A DNA stretch of 64,000 nt from Elephas maximus indicus (taxonomy: Eukaryota > Chordata > Mammalia > Proboscidea > Elephantidae), in NCBI RefSeq assembly GCF_024166365.1, contig NC_064822.1:104404823-104468822 (forward strand). Reading direction: 5' to 3'. Position numbers and translations under genes: made by a program. The notes beneath the pieces were generated by a model, which saw only the letters and a list, made by a program, of their open reading frames with translations, had not been told where the DNA came from and searched no databases. Positions 37,301 to 46,700 of the stretch are shown piece by piece (the first letter of the stretch is position 1; each line of letters begins with the position of its first letter).

Positions 37301-39667
37301 GAGGCACAATTGAATATGTGATTTTGTCTTTCTGTTTCTCCACAGGGATTGTGTAATTACGTCCACTCTTCTTTACTTTTAATAACATAAGGGACCTATG
37401 AAAGTTCACTGTACAACATAAATACAAAATACTATTAGAGAGACAGGGGCTAGATTTGACACACAGACTTATAACTTCTTCCAAACTTCAGATCCACATT
37501 TCTAATAGTTTGCCTGACATCAATACAGAACAATATCCGTTCCTCCAACCCCACTCTTGCTATGGTCCCCATCTTTGTTTACTGCATGGCTGCCTTCGCA
37601 CTGTAGCCTTGATTCCTTCATTCTCCTTAACATCTGTAAGTGATGCTGATATGTTAGCAACGCCTCAGGTGCATCTTTCTCTTTTCCACTTTGATAGCCT
37701 TGACTTAGGCTTTTACCTCCCACTTTGCAATATTCTTTAAACTGGTCTCCCTGCCCCAAATCTAGCTCCTCTTCAATTAATTTTCCATGCTGTCACCAAG
37801 TTCTCTCACCAAAACATCTCAGGTTTGGAAGGGACTTTCATCTCCAACAAGAAGGAACTCACTGGTACTTGCAGAAGTAGCTCAATCCGTTTACAGGAAG
37901 GTGTTAAGAACACTCCTAAAGCATATTCACTGCCTTGCTTATAAACTTTTCATGTGTCCCCTTCTTCCAAACAAAGTTCAAACTTAGTATGGAATGCAAT
38001 ACCTTTAACCTGACCTCAGCCTTCAACCTAATCTCAGCCTGCTTTCTCCCACTGTGACTAAAATCCAAACCTTCAACAACATTAAACCACTGGCTCACCC
38101 CCAATTATTCTCTACATACCCCAATTTCTGTGCCCTTGCTTACACTGTTCTCTCAACCCAGGTCTCCCTCCCCTATGACTCTGCAGCCCCTTGTTTTCAT
38201 CTTGATTATAGCATTCATTAGTCTATCTTACAGAACAGCTGTCACTGGCTTGCCCTCCCCTCCACTTCAGATACACTAAGTTTCTCAAAGCTTTCTCTTC
38301 TCTTTAAAATAATTTATATCCCCATAACCTAACTCAGTACATAAAGTGTGAGGGCTGAACTAGACAATCTATATAAAAATGCTTTGTAAAGCATAATCAT
38401 GTACAAGTAAAAAATGTTAATTATTGAATGTGATGGAATCAGACACTTTATTCTTGCTCAAAACTCTTAATCTGTAGGCACTGACTGTTTGCCTGGGGCA
38501 CCAATGGCAAATCATTCTGGCACTTTGGTCTCAGTTTTCTTCTTTATAACATGAGGGACATAACCTCTCTACAGGCAGAGAAAGGGTGTGGCAAAGGATT
38601 ACTCTGGGCGTGTAAACTAACCCAAGGAAAGGTGAACCAGTAGCCCTTACACAACAACAGTAAAAAAAAAAAAAAAACCAAACCTATTGCCTTGGAGTCA
38701 ATTCCGACTCATAGCGACCCTCTAGGACAGAGTAGAACTGCCTCATAGATTTCCCAGGAGCACCTGGTGGATTCAAACTGTGGACTTTTTTGGTTTGCAA
38801 CAGTAGCAGTTAACCACTACTACCACCAGGGTTTCCACAACTACAAAACCAATATGGGAAAAGTGACTGCCTGACAGAGAATCCTTGGCTAAGACTGGAG
38901 AGGGAACTGGATGGGAAGGGTTTCAGAGTTCTAGAAAAAGGCTCCTGAGAGTGAGGGGGATCCCAACATGTAGCAGGCAACCTGTACCATCTCTGGGAGG
39001 GTGACAGGGACCTGCCACAACTGGCCAATGCCTACTTGCCAGGAATGAGTTCTGCCAACATGCCTCCTTAGAACTGCAGAGCAGGGCATGACCTAAACTT
39101 GTTCAGGGACACAGTGGCCTCCATCACGGAAAGATTCCCTCTTTCAGGGAAACGCCACTTCTCTGTCTTAAGGGAAACATTCGCTGAACACAATGCAGTA
39201 TAAAAGCCTTTCAGATGTGCCCACTGCCAGAGATGGCAGGGATCACAGTCAGACAACAGGGGGCCAGGTGCTACCTGCAAGCGGGAGTCCCTCCGAACCC
39301 CTTCTGCCCCACCCAGGAAAGCGGGGTCATAACCCAAATCTCTAATGGAAACCCCTGAAGGGCCTGAGGTGCTAAGAAAGGAGACCCGAGGTTGCCAGGG
39401 CATGCTTGGGTTTCAGGAGGAAGCTAGAGTCCCTGCTCGCTCGGGCTGACAGCAGGGATGACGGAAGGCACCGGCGCGGCCCAGTCCTACGAGATGCGCC
39501 CAGTGAAAGAGCCAAGGGGCAGGGTCACGGGCCAGTACAGATGCCCGGCTTCTTGTCGTTTGCTCCGCACCAGCGCCAACCCCTGCCCGGCCCTCCTAGT
39601 CCCCTAACGGGGGTCTCAGGCTCCACAGCGCCCCCCACCGCCCTTCCGCGTTCCTCACCGTCTCCAT
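22366..39667 (-). CDS. PRKAG1: AMP-activated protein kinase, gamma-1 regulatory subunit
   Basis: This subunit senses AMP/ADP/ATP for the AMPK alpha-beta-gamma trimer. Twelve coding exons join in phase: 39659-39667, 33275-33323, 24789-24898, 24510-24591, 24356-24414, 24170-24215, 23962-24016, 23492-23618, 23221-23386, 23027-23064, 22634-22780 and 22366-22473. Together they give 996 bp, 331 aa plus TGA, the human length. Four CBS repeats are seen at about residues 43-103, 124-187, 198-260 and 272-329. Nucleotide-contact motifs are kept: LTITDF (Asp near 90), [24 protein letters not shown] and [13 protein letters not shown]. The N-terminus differs from human ([19 protein letters not shown]). All introns are GT-AG. 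Donors of exon 9 (GTGCGA) and exon 3 (GTGGGT) are weaker than consensus. Exon 1 carries only three codons, so intron 1 (6.3 kb) and intron 2 (8.4 kb) make up most of the gene and hold the repeats listed below. Confidence 0.97.
24039..24079. repeat. (CA)n(CG)n alternating purine-pyrimidine tract
   Basis: About 40 bp of CACACA followed by CGCGCG with one TG step. It lies in PRKAG1 intron 6, starting some 23 bp upstream of the exon 7 acceptor (24016) in the transcribed direction. Such tracts can adopt Z-DNA; here it occupies the usual branch-point zone. Confidence 0.85.
25499..26278 (+). repeat. 5' LTR of the intron 2 element
   Basis: A 780-bp LTR with TG...CA ends. It shares long blocks with the 3' copy, such as 'gtgcttgtggcccaccaagg', 'attggacagcttgctaataa', 'gattggtcagttttgccatc' and 'ggcatggctgagaagaagct'. 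Homology between the copies stops exactly at '...tttttaca', which fixes the LTR boundary. Confidence 0.75.
26697..26762 (+). repeat. AfroSINE head fragment
   Basis: 'ggagccctggtagcacagag' followed by 'ctgctaaccaaaaagttcgg' is the tRNA-related head of an AfroSINE. The body and tail are missing, so it was truncated at its 3' side. Confidence 0.7.
28363..29156 (+). repeat. 3' LTR of the intron 2 element
   Basis: A 794-bp partner of 25499-26278 with the same ends. The bases 'ctttt' follow it (29157-29161), and 'ctttt' also occurs a few bases before the 5' LTR (25490-25494), but the offset makes a target duplication uncertain. Confidence 0.75.
29225..29600 (-). repeat. MIR element carrying an internal 25-bp minisatellite
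   Basis: Antisense MIR sequence ('catctaattcttacaataaa', 'ctgaaggtcacactattagt' ... 'caaacccagatctgcctgac') is split by a tandem array at 29346-29543. The unit (agtaagtgacaggactaagg...) is itself MIR sequence. Confidence 0.75.
29346..29543. repeat. 25-bp minisatellite, about 8 units
   Basis: Units start with 'agtaag' at 29346, 29371, 29396, 29421, 29446, 29471, 29496 and 29521, an exact 25-bp period. The first two units carry the variant 'gagac...gaagactact', the later ones 'gtgac...taaggctgct', and the last is partial. Confidence 0.95.
29600..32970. other. PRKAG1 intron 2, AT-rich, old repeats only
   Basis: No exon is seen. The part at about 30390-31100 reads like an ancient widespread interspersed repeat ('ttggctggatataaaattct', 'gaaggcatcactccattgcc', 'tctggcttccagtgttgtta') whose class I cannot name with certainty. 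The rest shows only short, closed frames. Confidence 0.45.
32976..33172 (+). mobile_element. AfroSINE (long body type)
   Basis: Diverged head 'ctgggttgcgcaaatggcta', then 'gcctggaggtttacttctga', and tail 'gatatgaactgaagttgaca'. 'ttgatttt' occurs on both sides as a possible target duplication. It sits about 100 bp from PRKAG1 exon 2, on its 3' side in the transcribed direction. Confidence 0.75.
33420..33640 (-). repeat. MIR element
   Basis: Antisense MIR: 'aatttccataacaaccctaa', 'gattaggaaatggaggttca', 'cccaaggtcacatggctggg' and 'gatctgtctgacttcaaagc'. It lies in PRKAG1 intron 1 close to exon 2. Confidence 0.8.
34177..36020 (+). mobile_element. RTE (BovB-like) LINE, 3' part, broken
   Basis: Two protein pieces match an RTE reverse transcriptase: 34165-34465 ([18 protein letters not shown], a core RT motif) and 35283-35576 ([16 protein letters not shown]). 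The catalytic YTDD motif is present near 35240 but has stop codons on both sides (LINNL*YTDD...SE*). The 3' end 'gagttggaactgactcgatg', 'gcacctaacaacaacaaca' is the same tail as the AfroSINEs. A solo LTR interrupts it at 34509-35024. It is a pseudo-element without the 5' endonuclease half. Confidence 0.88.
34509..35024 (+). mobile_element. Solo MaLR-type LTR inserted in the RTE
   Basis: A 516-bp LTR with TG...CA ends ('tgtcacggcttgaattgtgt' ... 'actaggtaactaagaca') and an AATAAA near 34954. A 5-bp target duplication with one mismatch flanks it (gtgct 34504-34508, gtgtt 35025-35029), the size expected for MaLR/ERV-L insertions. It is related to the LTRs at 1-407 and 5030-5444. RTE sequence continues on both sides. 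Confidence 0.85.
36685..36719 (-). repeat. AfroSINE/RTE tail fragment
   Basis: 'tgttgttgttgttgttagat' followed by 'gccgacgagtcatag' is the reversed terminal tail shared by RTE and AfroSINE. Only the last bases are present. Confidence 0.6.
37380..38335. repeat. L2-like LINE remnant
   Basis: Long C/T-rich stretch with phrases typical of L2 3' regions ('cttttcatgtgtccccttct', 'cttgcttacactgttctctc', 'ttacagaacagctgtcactg'). No intact coding frame. It lies in PRKAG1 intron 1. Confidence 0.5.
38653..38837 (-). mobile_element. AfroSINE (short body type)
   Basis: Reversed copy: A run, 'ccaaacctattgccttggag', 'tcaattccgactcatagcga', and the reversed head 'agcagttaaccactactacc'. It lies in PRKAG1 intron 1. 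Confidence 0.85.
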
Positions 39668-39905
39668 TGCAAGAGGCGTCGGGTTAGCTCTTTGGCTTTA
39701 GGAACCTCGCTGGCGGCAGGCCCCGCCCCACGTCCGGCACCGTGATGCCACTTCCGCTGCGTTACGACACCGCCAGCCAAAGGCGGAAGGCGGGGAGCCC
39801 GCCCTTCCGGCGACGACCTTGCCTCGGGAACCGCCCTCCCTGGGATCATCGCGAACTTCACAGTTCCGGCTGACGGCGAGGGTGACGGGACAGAGCCGCT
39901 TGTAT
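39420..39905 (-). promoter_or_regulatory. PRKAG1: PRKAG1 CpG-island promoter
   Basis: CpG-dense DNA surrounds and precedes the PRKAG1 start codon (39667). It holds a CCCCGCCCC-type GC box near 39721 and several TTCCG ETS-like sites (about 39750 and 39807), with no TATA. It continues left to the KMT2D polyadenylation region, so this housekeeping-style promoter is squeezed into about 240 bp. Confidence 0.75.
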
Positions 39906-39920
39906 TTAAAATGTTCTTTT

Positions 39921-39926
39921 TTTATT
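39921..39926 (-). terminator. KMT2D: KMT2D polyadenylation signal AATAAA
   Basis: AATAAA on the minus strand (plus 'tttatt') in an AT-rich patch at the end of the 3' UTR. Cleavage would fall near 39900, about 235 bp upstream of the PRKAG1 start codon. Confidence 0.7.
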
Positions 39927-40669
39927 TGTCGTTTAAAAACAAACTTGGAAGAAGCAAAATCCAAAACTTGCCCTTTGCCTCTCGCAACATAAATTATGTA
40001 CATTTCAGAATGATCGCTGATACAAAACATGCCAAGGACAGGGGCGCTGGGGGGGGGTGGAGGGAAAGGGCGCTTTAAAAAAAGGAATCATTTCATCCGT
40101 TGTTACAAAGGACAAACCTTGCTGTACAGGATACACACAACACAAAATAATGTCTTCACGGGATTCACACTTGTCAGCGATTTATTTTTTTTAAAAAGGG
40201 GGGGAGGGTCCTGGAGGTGAGGGTAGAAGACTGTAAAGGGGAAAACTGAAAATTGAATATGTGCAAGTGTAAACCAACCCAAAATACAAACACGGGGGAG
40301 GGAGGGAGGAGGGAATTCTGATGCAATTATACAGGCGGGGTACTTTAAAAAAAAAAAAAAAGAATCAACAACCAAAATTCCAACCTTGTAGCTTGGGTCT
40401 GAGTTATAGTTTATATAAAAATTAAAAACTGTATAAGGTCTCTTCACTAAATTCTACAGGACTATGGGATACCTAGCATATGCTTACAAAGTCTGCCCCA
40501 TTCCCTTTTCCCAAACCCGGGGCCCAAGCCCCAATCAGAGCCTGACTCATAGGAGCCAATCTCCCCCTCTCTGTAGCCTAGACCTTACTCTTGGAAAAGG
40601 AACATCCAATGGCTGTGGCTTTGGGGGCAGAAGCTCAGTCTCCCCACTGTCTGATTTAATTACAGTGGG

Positions 40670-40670
<1 letters not shown>

Positions 40671-40704
<34 letters not shown>
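40671..40704. repeat. (TG)n microsatellite in the KMT2D 3' UTR
   Basis: An uninterrupted TG run of about 34 bp, followed by TATGGGGGGG. Confidence 0.9.
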
Positions 40705-40708
<4 letters not shown>

Positions 40709-42736
40709 GGGGGGTGGGTGTTATTAAACATTTGCAGCTTGAAACTGTTGAGGAAGCAGCTTAAGAAAAAAAAAATCTCCCTACCCCCATCAATCCACAA
40801 CCCCCAAATTCGAAAACAAAACAAAAACAAATCTAAAATCACAACAGCGACCGTGCTCTCCCTCCAGCAGGCCCGCCCATCCACCACCAAGCCCACCCCT
40901 ACACTCCAGACATTTGATTCTTGAAAATAGTAATTACAAAATGCCCTTTGCCCACAGCCCCTAGGAGAGAACTGCATATAAGCTTCATCTTCATCCCCAC
41001 AGCTCCCTACCAGAGAGGGATCTGGGGCCTCACCCACCCTCTACCTACCCCTGCCACCAGGAAGAGGTTCAACTGCAGCACAAGCTTGGGCAGAAAGGGG
41101 AGGGAGAAGGGAGGCAGGGGACCCATCACCCTCTGGCTCCCCCTGGGGCCAGCTCATTTTTGTGCGTTATAACATAGTCCAACTATTCAACAGGGGGTGG
41201 GAATTGCCCAGCCTCTATACCCCCACCTTACAGCAGTCACAGCCAGGGGGTGGGGAGGGGGGTGAGGAAAAGGGCGGTAGGTTGGGTAATGGAGGGGGCC
41301 CCCCCACAAGGGGAGCTCCATGTGTCCGCCCCATGCCCCCCTACCATTTATAAACTGGTTTTGTAAAAAGAAAATAGATATATTTATATAGAATATATAA
41401 AGCACAAAAATTAGTAGTTTTACATTTGCTCTCCCCGGGGGTGGGGGGAGAGGGGAGGGTTCTCACCTCCAGCCGGCTCCCCCATGCCCCACAAGACTAT
41501 GTACAATCCCATGTATAAATAGATAAATACCCCCCACCCTCCCCGCGCTGACACTAAGCTCCCCCACCCTCACATCACCACCCCTTCCCACCAGACCAGC
41601 AGCAGTTTGGTGACTGAGGGAAAGTGGGAGCTCCGGGCCACACCCTGCCTCACTGGGTATGGGCATGCCACTCAGGGACAGCCCTCACCCCGCCCCCCAG
41701 CCACCCCATCCAGGGGCTGGAGGGCAAATGGGCTCATGATGGGGTTGAGCTAACAGGAGGGAGATAACCTGGTCCTAGGTTAGCACACCCCTCCCACCCC
41801 CATGTCCAGATGGAGAAGGAAGTCCTAGAGCAACTAGGGGCCAGTCATCCCCAATCTTCATCATCATCAGCCTCAACCACCATCCCATGCCCACAATTAA
41901 AAACAAAGATGGATTTTTTGTTGTTGTTTTCTTCTTCCTCTTCCTACCCCCCTTCCACCCACTAAGAGGGCAGTGAGGTGGGGGAGAGGGTAGGGGCAGT
42001 GGGGGGCTTGGAGAGGGTCTCACATTTCAAAACAGCAAAAAATCCAACACTTAAATGAGGTAGGTGTGGGTGCGGGGTCTCCTTGCCCGGCTCGCCTGGC
42101 TTGCCCTCCTGGGCAGCTGGGCACCTCTTTCCCGTTCATGTTGCATTTGTCAGAGTGGAAAACAAGGAAACACAACCCATAGAGAGACAGAAACACAGAG
42201 GAGAAGAGGGAGACAGAGACAGACTGAGAAGGAAGGGGATGGGCGTGAGGGTGGGGGCAGGACCCGGCAGGCAGGGCCAGGTGTGGGACCCGGCCTTTGG
42301 GATTGTCAAGCTTAGTCAAGTCTCTTTGCAGCCTTGAGTTGGGCCAGAGAGGTCAGTGGGAGCAGCAGGGCTGTGAGGCCCAATCACACATCCTCCTCCC
42401 CGCTCCCTGCTGCCTCCCAGATGCTTCTGGGTAGTTCCCAGCCCATATCCCCCTCAAACCTGAGATGCCCAATGGCTGCTTCTGTCTGGCCCCTCCTGGA
42501 GCTGGGGGCAGAGATGCCAGCCTGGGGGCCGGTGGCGGGGAAGAGGGTTGTCCCTGGTGCCCAGGGTGGGCTTGGCCTAGGGCCCTCTGCCCCAGCCTCC
42601 TGCTCCAGGGGCTCCGGTCAGCCGGCAGCCCCAGCCCTGGGTCCCGGCTCCGGCTGCTACTGCTCTTCCCCCTCATCCCTTTCAGGGAAGAGGTTGGGCG
42701 TGGGAAGTCTCCCCTGCCTGGTAGCCTCAAAGCTGC

Positions 42737-43757
42737 TTAGTTCATCCATTTCCGACAATTCCAGGCTCCACAGTGGCAGGGGATCTTGTGCTGATCGTCC
42801 TCAAAGTCAAACTGATAGTCATACGTCAGCTGGAAAGAGAAGATGGCAGAATGGATGCCACTCCCCCAGAGGAAGGGGGGTGAGCAGAGATTTGATCTGA
42901 GGGCAGAGAAGTGAGGGGAGAGGGCTGCCCCATCACTCACTCAGGATGCTTCCTCTCACCTCCTCTCCTTTGGGGATTCGCCGACTGGAAATGATGATGA
43001 TTTTGTCCTCCTTGTCAAATGTCACAACTTCTGCCACACAGTTAGGGGCACAGGAATGGTTAATGTACCTGGACAGTGGGACAGAGTTGGGACAATTTTG
43101 GTTCCTTCTTGGCCCACCCCTAGAGTGCCTAGCCCCAGGGTCCCCTACATCTTTCTTTCCTCATTCCTCTCTCACCTGGCAGGGCCTCCGGTCAATGTAG
43201 CATCAATCACATGTTCATTGTTTATCCGGAACATATAGATACCTCGATTCTAGAAAGGTACAGATTGCAGAAGGGGCAGGAGTATCAGAGAGTGGTGGTG
43301 GCAGCAGTGGGATCAGTTCAGCAAATTCAAGCACTGGGCTTATCTTGCACGTTCTTCATTTCTCCTGCCTCCTCCCACATCTTTCCTCCTGCTCCCCTGG
43401 ACTCAACCCTGCCCCTGCTATTTGGCTGAACCTGACCCAAGTACCACACTGGCCCCTCTGCTAACCCATACCTGCTCTTCATAGATTTTCTCCCGCCGGT
43501 TGGCCACCTCGTTACGAATGATGGTGCCAATATACTCGATGACCATTGTGTGCTTCTCTAGGTCCTTGGCTGCATAGAGCCCCAGGCCCTGGATACGGGA
43601 GCGAGCCAGATATACGTTGTTCTTCCACTCAGTGCGCAGCCGCCGGTACTGAGATGACTTGGAGTGCACAAACTGCTTGCTGTATGGGGTGTTGGTCTCG
43701 CCTGTGAAGGTGCTCTGATATGCCTTGGACATGCTGGTGCTGTTCAGGGTATGGGGC
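42737..43757 (-). CDS. KMT2D: KMT2D exons 51-54 (SET and post-SET catalytic domain)
   Basis: Exons: 43472-43757, 43176-43249, 42960-43068 and 42737-42829. Catalytic features are present: RIQGLGLYAAKD (cofactor loop), YINHSCAPNC (NHSC motif), GEELTYDYQF (catalytic tyrosine) and the post-SET zinc-binding CHCGAWNCRKWMN at the extreme C-terminus. Nothing suggests loss of activity. Confidence 0.98.
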
Positions 43758-46700
43758 CTGGGAGGTGATACAGTCCATGACAAGACAGCTCTTCCTCAGA
43801 CCAAGCGTGCACCACCCACCTCCGCCCTGGGATGTGTGACACGCCAGTTAGGGGTGTGTGCTGCCAGCAAGCCACTGGAAGTGCTGCCTTGGGCATGGAG
43901 TGGAAGCATCTGGGTCTCTGCTTTGGTGAGGCAGCAACTAGCTATAGGGACCCCTCCAGCACCCTGGGAGGCATAGACAGCCCAGATCGGGGTGGGCATA
44001 GAGGAGAGGGAAGCACAATTCCCCTACACTGAGCCTGCTCTACCACTTCCCTGCCTCGTACCACCCTCCTGCCAAACCACACACAAGGCCATGCTCCTCT
44101 GGGAGTTCCTCCCCAAGCAGCCCAGGCCTGGAATTTAAGGTGATGGTTTGTTCAGTGTCTAAGCCCTGCCTCCTGCACATACTGGAAGCCCTAAGAATAG
44201 GGGCCTGATGTGAACTAAAATTGGCTGTGCATTCACAGTCTAAAGTGGTATTCTTTCCTTTCTCCAGACTGCCCCCTTCTCTGACATAACATCGGACTCT
44301 GTGCAGACGGCTCAGTGCAGGGGAATAACTGCTGCCTGGCAGGTGCCTTTTCACCACCCTAGGGCACTAGCCAAAGTCTCACCCATCCCAAAGCAGCGGT
44401 TTTCAAACGTTTTGGGTTCTTTTCTTTTTTATTTAGTAGAAATCTTTGGAGTTTTTTTTTGACAAAATGTTGATTGGAATGACAACAAACAAACTAGATG
44501 AAAATGGAGCTCTTCAGGTTGAATCCAATTTGGGGAAAGGGAGCTGAGGAATGGGAGGGCCAAGTTCTGCCCACTCAGTCTATGTGTTCCAGGGCTTTTT
44601 AGAACACATACACTCACAGTTTGAAAACCACTGTTGTAGAGCATCAAGGACTAGGGCTGACTAGGGGCAGAGTCTCTGACGCTCTACGGCAGCTCTCGGT
44701 GCAACCAAAGGCCTTCAAGAGAGCCCTGCTACCATGGACCCTGCCTCCCTCTACCCAGGGATCAAGGCCAGGCTACCGTGGAGCACAGAATGTACAGTGA
44801 GCCACAGTCAGGAGGCAAGATTCTGGTCCCAGCTGTGTGACCTTGGTCTAGTCACTTAACCTTTCTGGGTCTCAGTTTTCTCAGCTGTAAAATGGGGGTC
44901 ATACCACCTGCCCTACCTACCTCATAAGGTTGTTGTGAGGATCAAATGAGATAATGGATGTGAAAACGCTTTGAAAAAAAAAGTATAAAGTGCTATACAA
45001 ATGTAAGGTTTTATTATTTTTCTATCATACTTCTAATTATTTATTTTTTGACACCAACTCAACTCAGCCTGGGGAAGGGAAGGTAACCCTAGCACTCATC
45101 GGGCATCTGAGGTTTGGGAGAATCATAGGCCCCCCTAGAAGCGAAAGAGGAGAGGGAAGAAGTGACTGGGTCCCTTATATATTTCATAAAATTTCACCAC
45201 TGTCTACCCAGAACCTCCCCAACATCCATTCCCAGGGTACCCAAGATAACTCTGCCCTAGACCCCAGGTCTCCCCAGTATACCTGAGTAGGGTAGGTGAG
45301 GAGGAAAGGGTTACTTTTGTGGTACCTGTGCACTCTCTAATCAGGAGGCCTAAGAGTGAATCCCCACTCTCACCAAGGAAACTCTGATCTGTACTCCAAA
45401 CCCTCCTAATGTGGCTGGAGGGGCCTTACCAATGCCCACATCCCTTGACCCCAGCCCCACAAGCTCACCGTTTGTAGTGTGTGAGGATTTTAGGTTCCGA
45501 TCGGGCACAGCCAGTGGGGTTGATCATGAGTGGCAGCTCCATCAGGGGGTGACGGCCATAGCGGAATAAATAGTTTTGACAGCTCTCCACCCCAGGCAGC
45601 TGTGGGCACAAGCCATGCTCCCCTTAGCCTGAGCTCTTTTAGGGCAGGGCTAAAGCTCCCAGTGCCTCCCAGGCCCCCGCCCCTAGCCCCTTCCTTACTG
45701 ATTCAGCTATGCGAAGCACAGCGTGCACCGTCAGCCCAAAGAGCTCCTCGCCTTTCAGGTACTCAGGGAAGAGCCGCAGCATGTCAGCCTCTTTTCTCAT
45801 GGCAGCCACCGGCTCGATGATGCGATTCCACACGGCTAAAAGGCAGGGAAAGAGAGCAGGCCTCAGAGGCAACTTCCGCTCACAGACCTCTAGCTCCAAG
45901 CCCCAAGCCTTCACACCTCCCTGTCATGAAGGTGGCTTTTTAGGACCCCATCTTGGTCTCCTAGTCCCACTCTTCCTCAATCAACTAGGAGACTTCCAAC
46001 CCTGGAGGAGCATCAGAGAGCTTTGGGACACAGGAACATGAACCCAGGGCCCAGGAGACCCTGTGCAGACCAGGTTCCTTGTGACAAGCCAGCAGAACAG
46101 GCATGCTTTGGAGTTGGGAAGACTTGGGTTCAGGTTCCAGTACTGGCCATGGGACCTTGACCCAAATAATCAACCTCTGAGACTGAGGTTCTTTCTACAC
46201 ACGCTGGGTGTAGTAACAGTACTTACCTCATATGGTTGGATGAATAAAATAATCTACATGAACACTTAGTTTAGTTTAACATATGCTCAATAAATGGTAA
46301 CTGCTCTTGTTGTTATTTTTGTCATAAATACTGAAGTCAAAAGAATTTTATCCAGTGAAAAGGAACGACAAGAAACTCCTAGTTAGGATCAGGTTGGGGG
46401 AATCAGGTAATAGGGTCTCAGAACTGTATCCTTTAGTTCCACCAAAGCAAGAAAAAGAAGCCAGGATATATGAGATTAGACAAGGAAAACATTTCCATTT
46501 ACAAGAAAATTTAAGAGATCTTAAACCTGTATGAATGGAGCCCGGGTGGTGCAGTGGTTAAGAGCTATGGCTGCTAACCAAAAGGCTGGCAGTTCGAATC
46601 CACTGGCTGCTCTTTGGAACCCCTATGGGACAGTTCTACTCTGTCCTATAGGGTGGCTATGAGTCGGAACCGACTCAGTGGCAATGGGTTTGGTTTTTAA

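Larger units (their letters stand above)
39905..42736 (-). other. KMT2D: KMT2D 3' UTR
   Basis: 2.8 kb between the KMT2D stop codon and its polyadenylation signal, about the length expected for this gene. It contains a (TG)n run at 40671-40704 (CA repeat in the transcript), several A/G- and G/C-rich low-complexity blocks (41220-41320, 41435-41460) and no open frame worth calling. Confidence 0.8.

Noticed and set aside
41430-41460. G-quadruplex in the KMT2D mRNA
   Set aside because: The G runs are on the plus strand; the transcript is C-rich here, so no RNA quadruplex would form.
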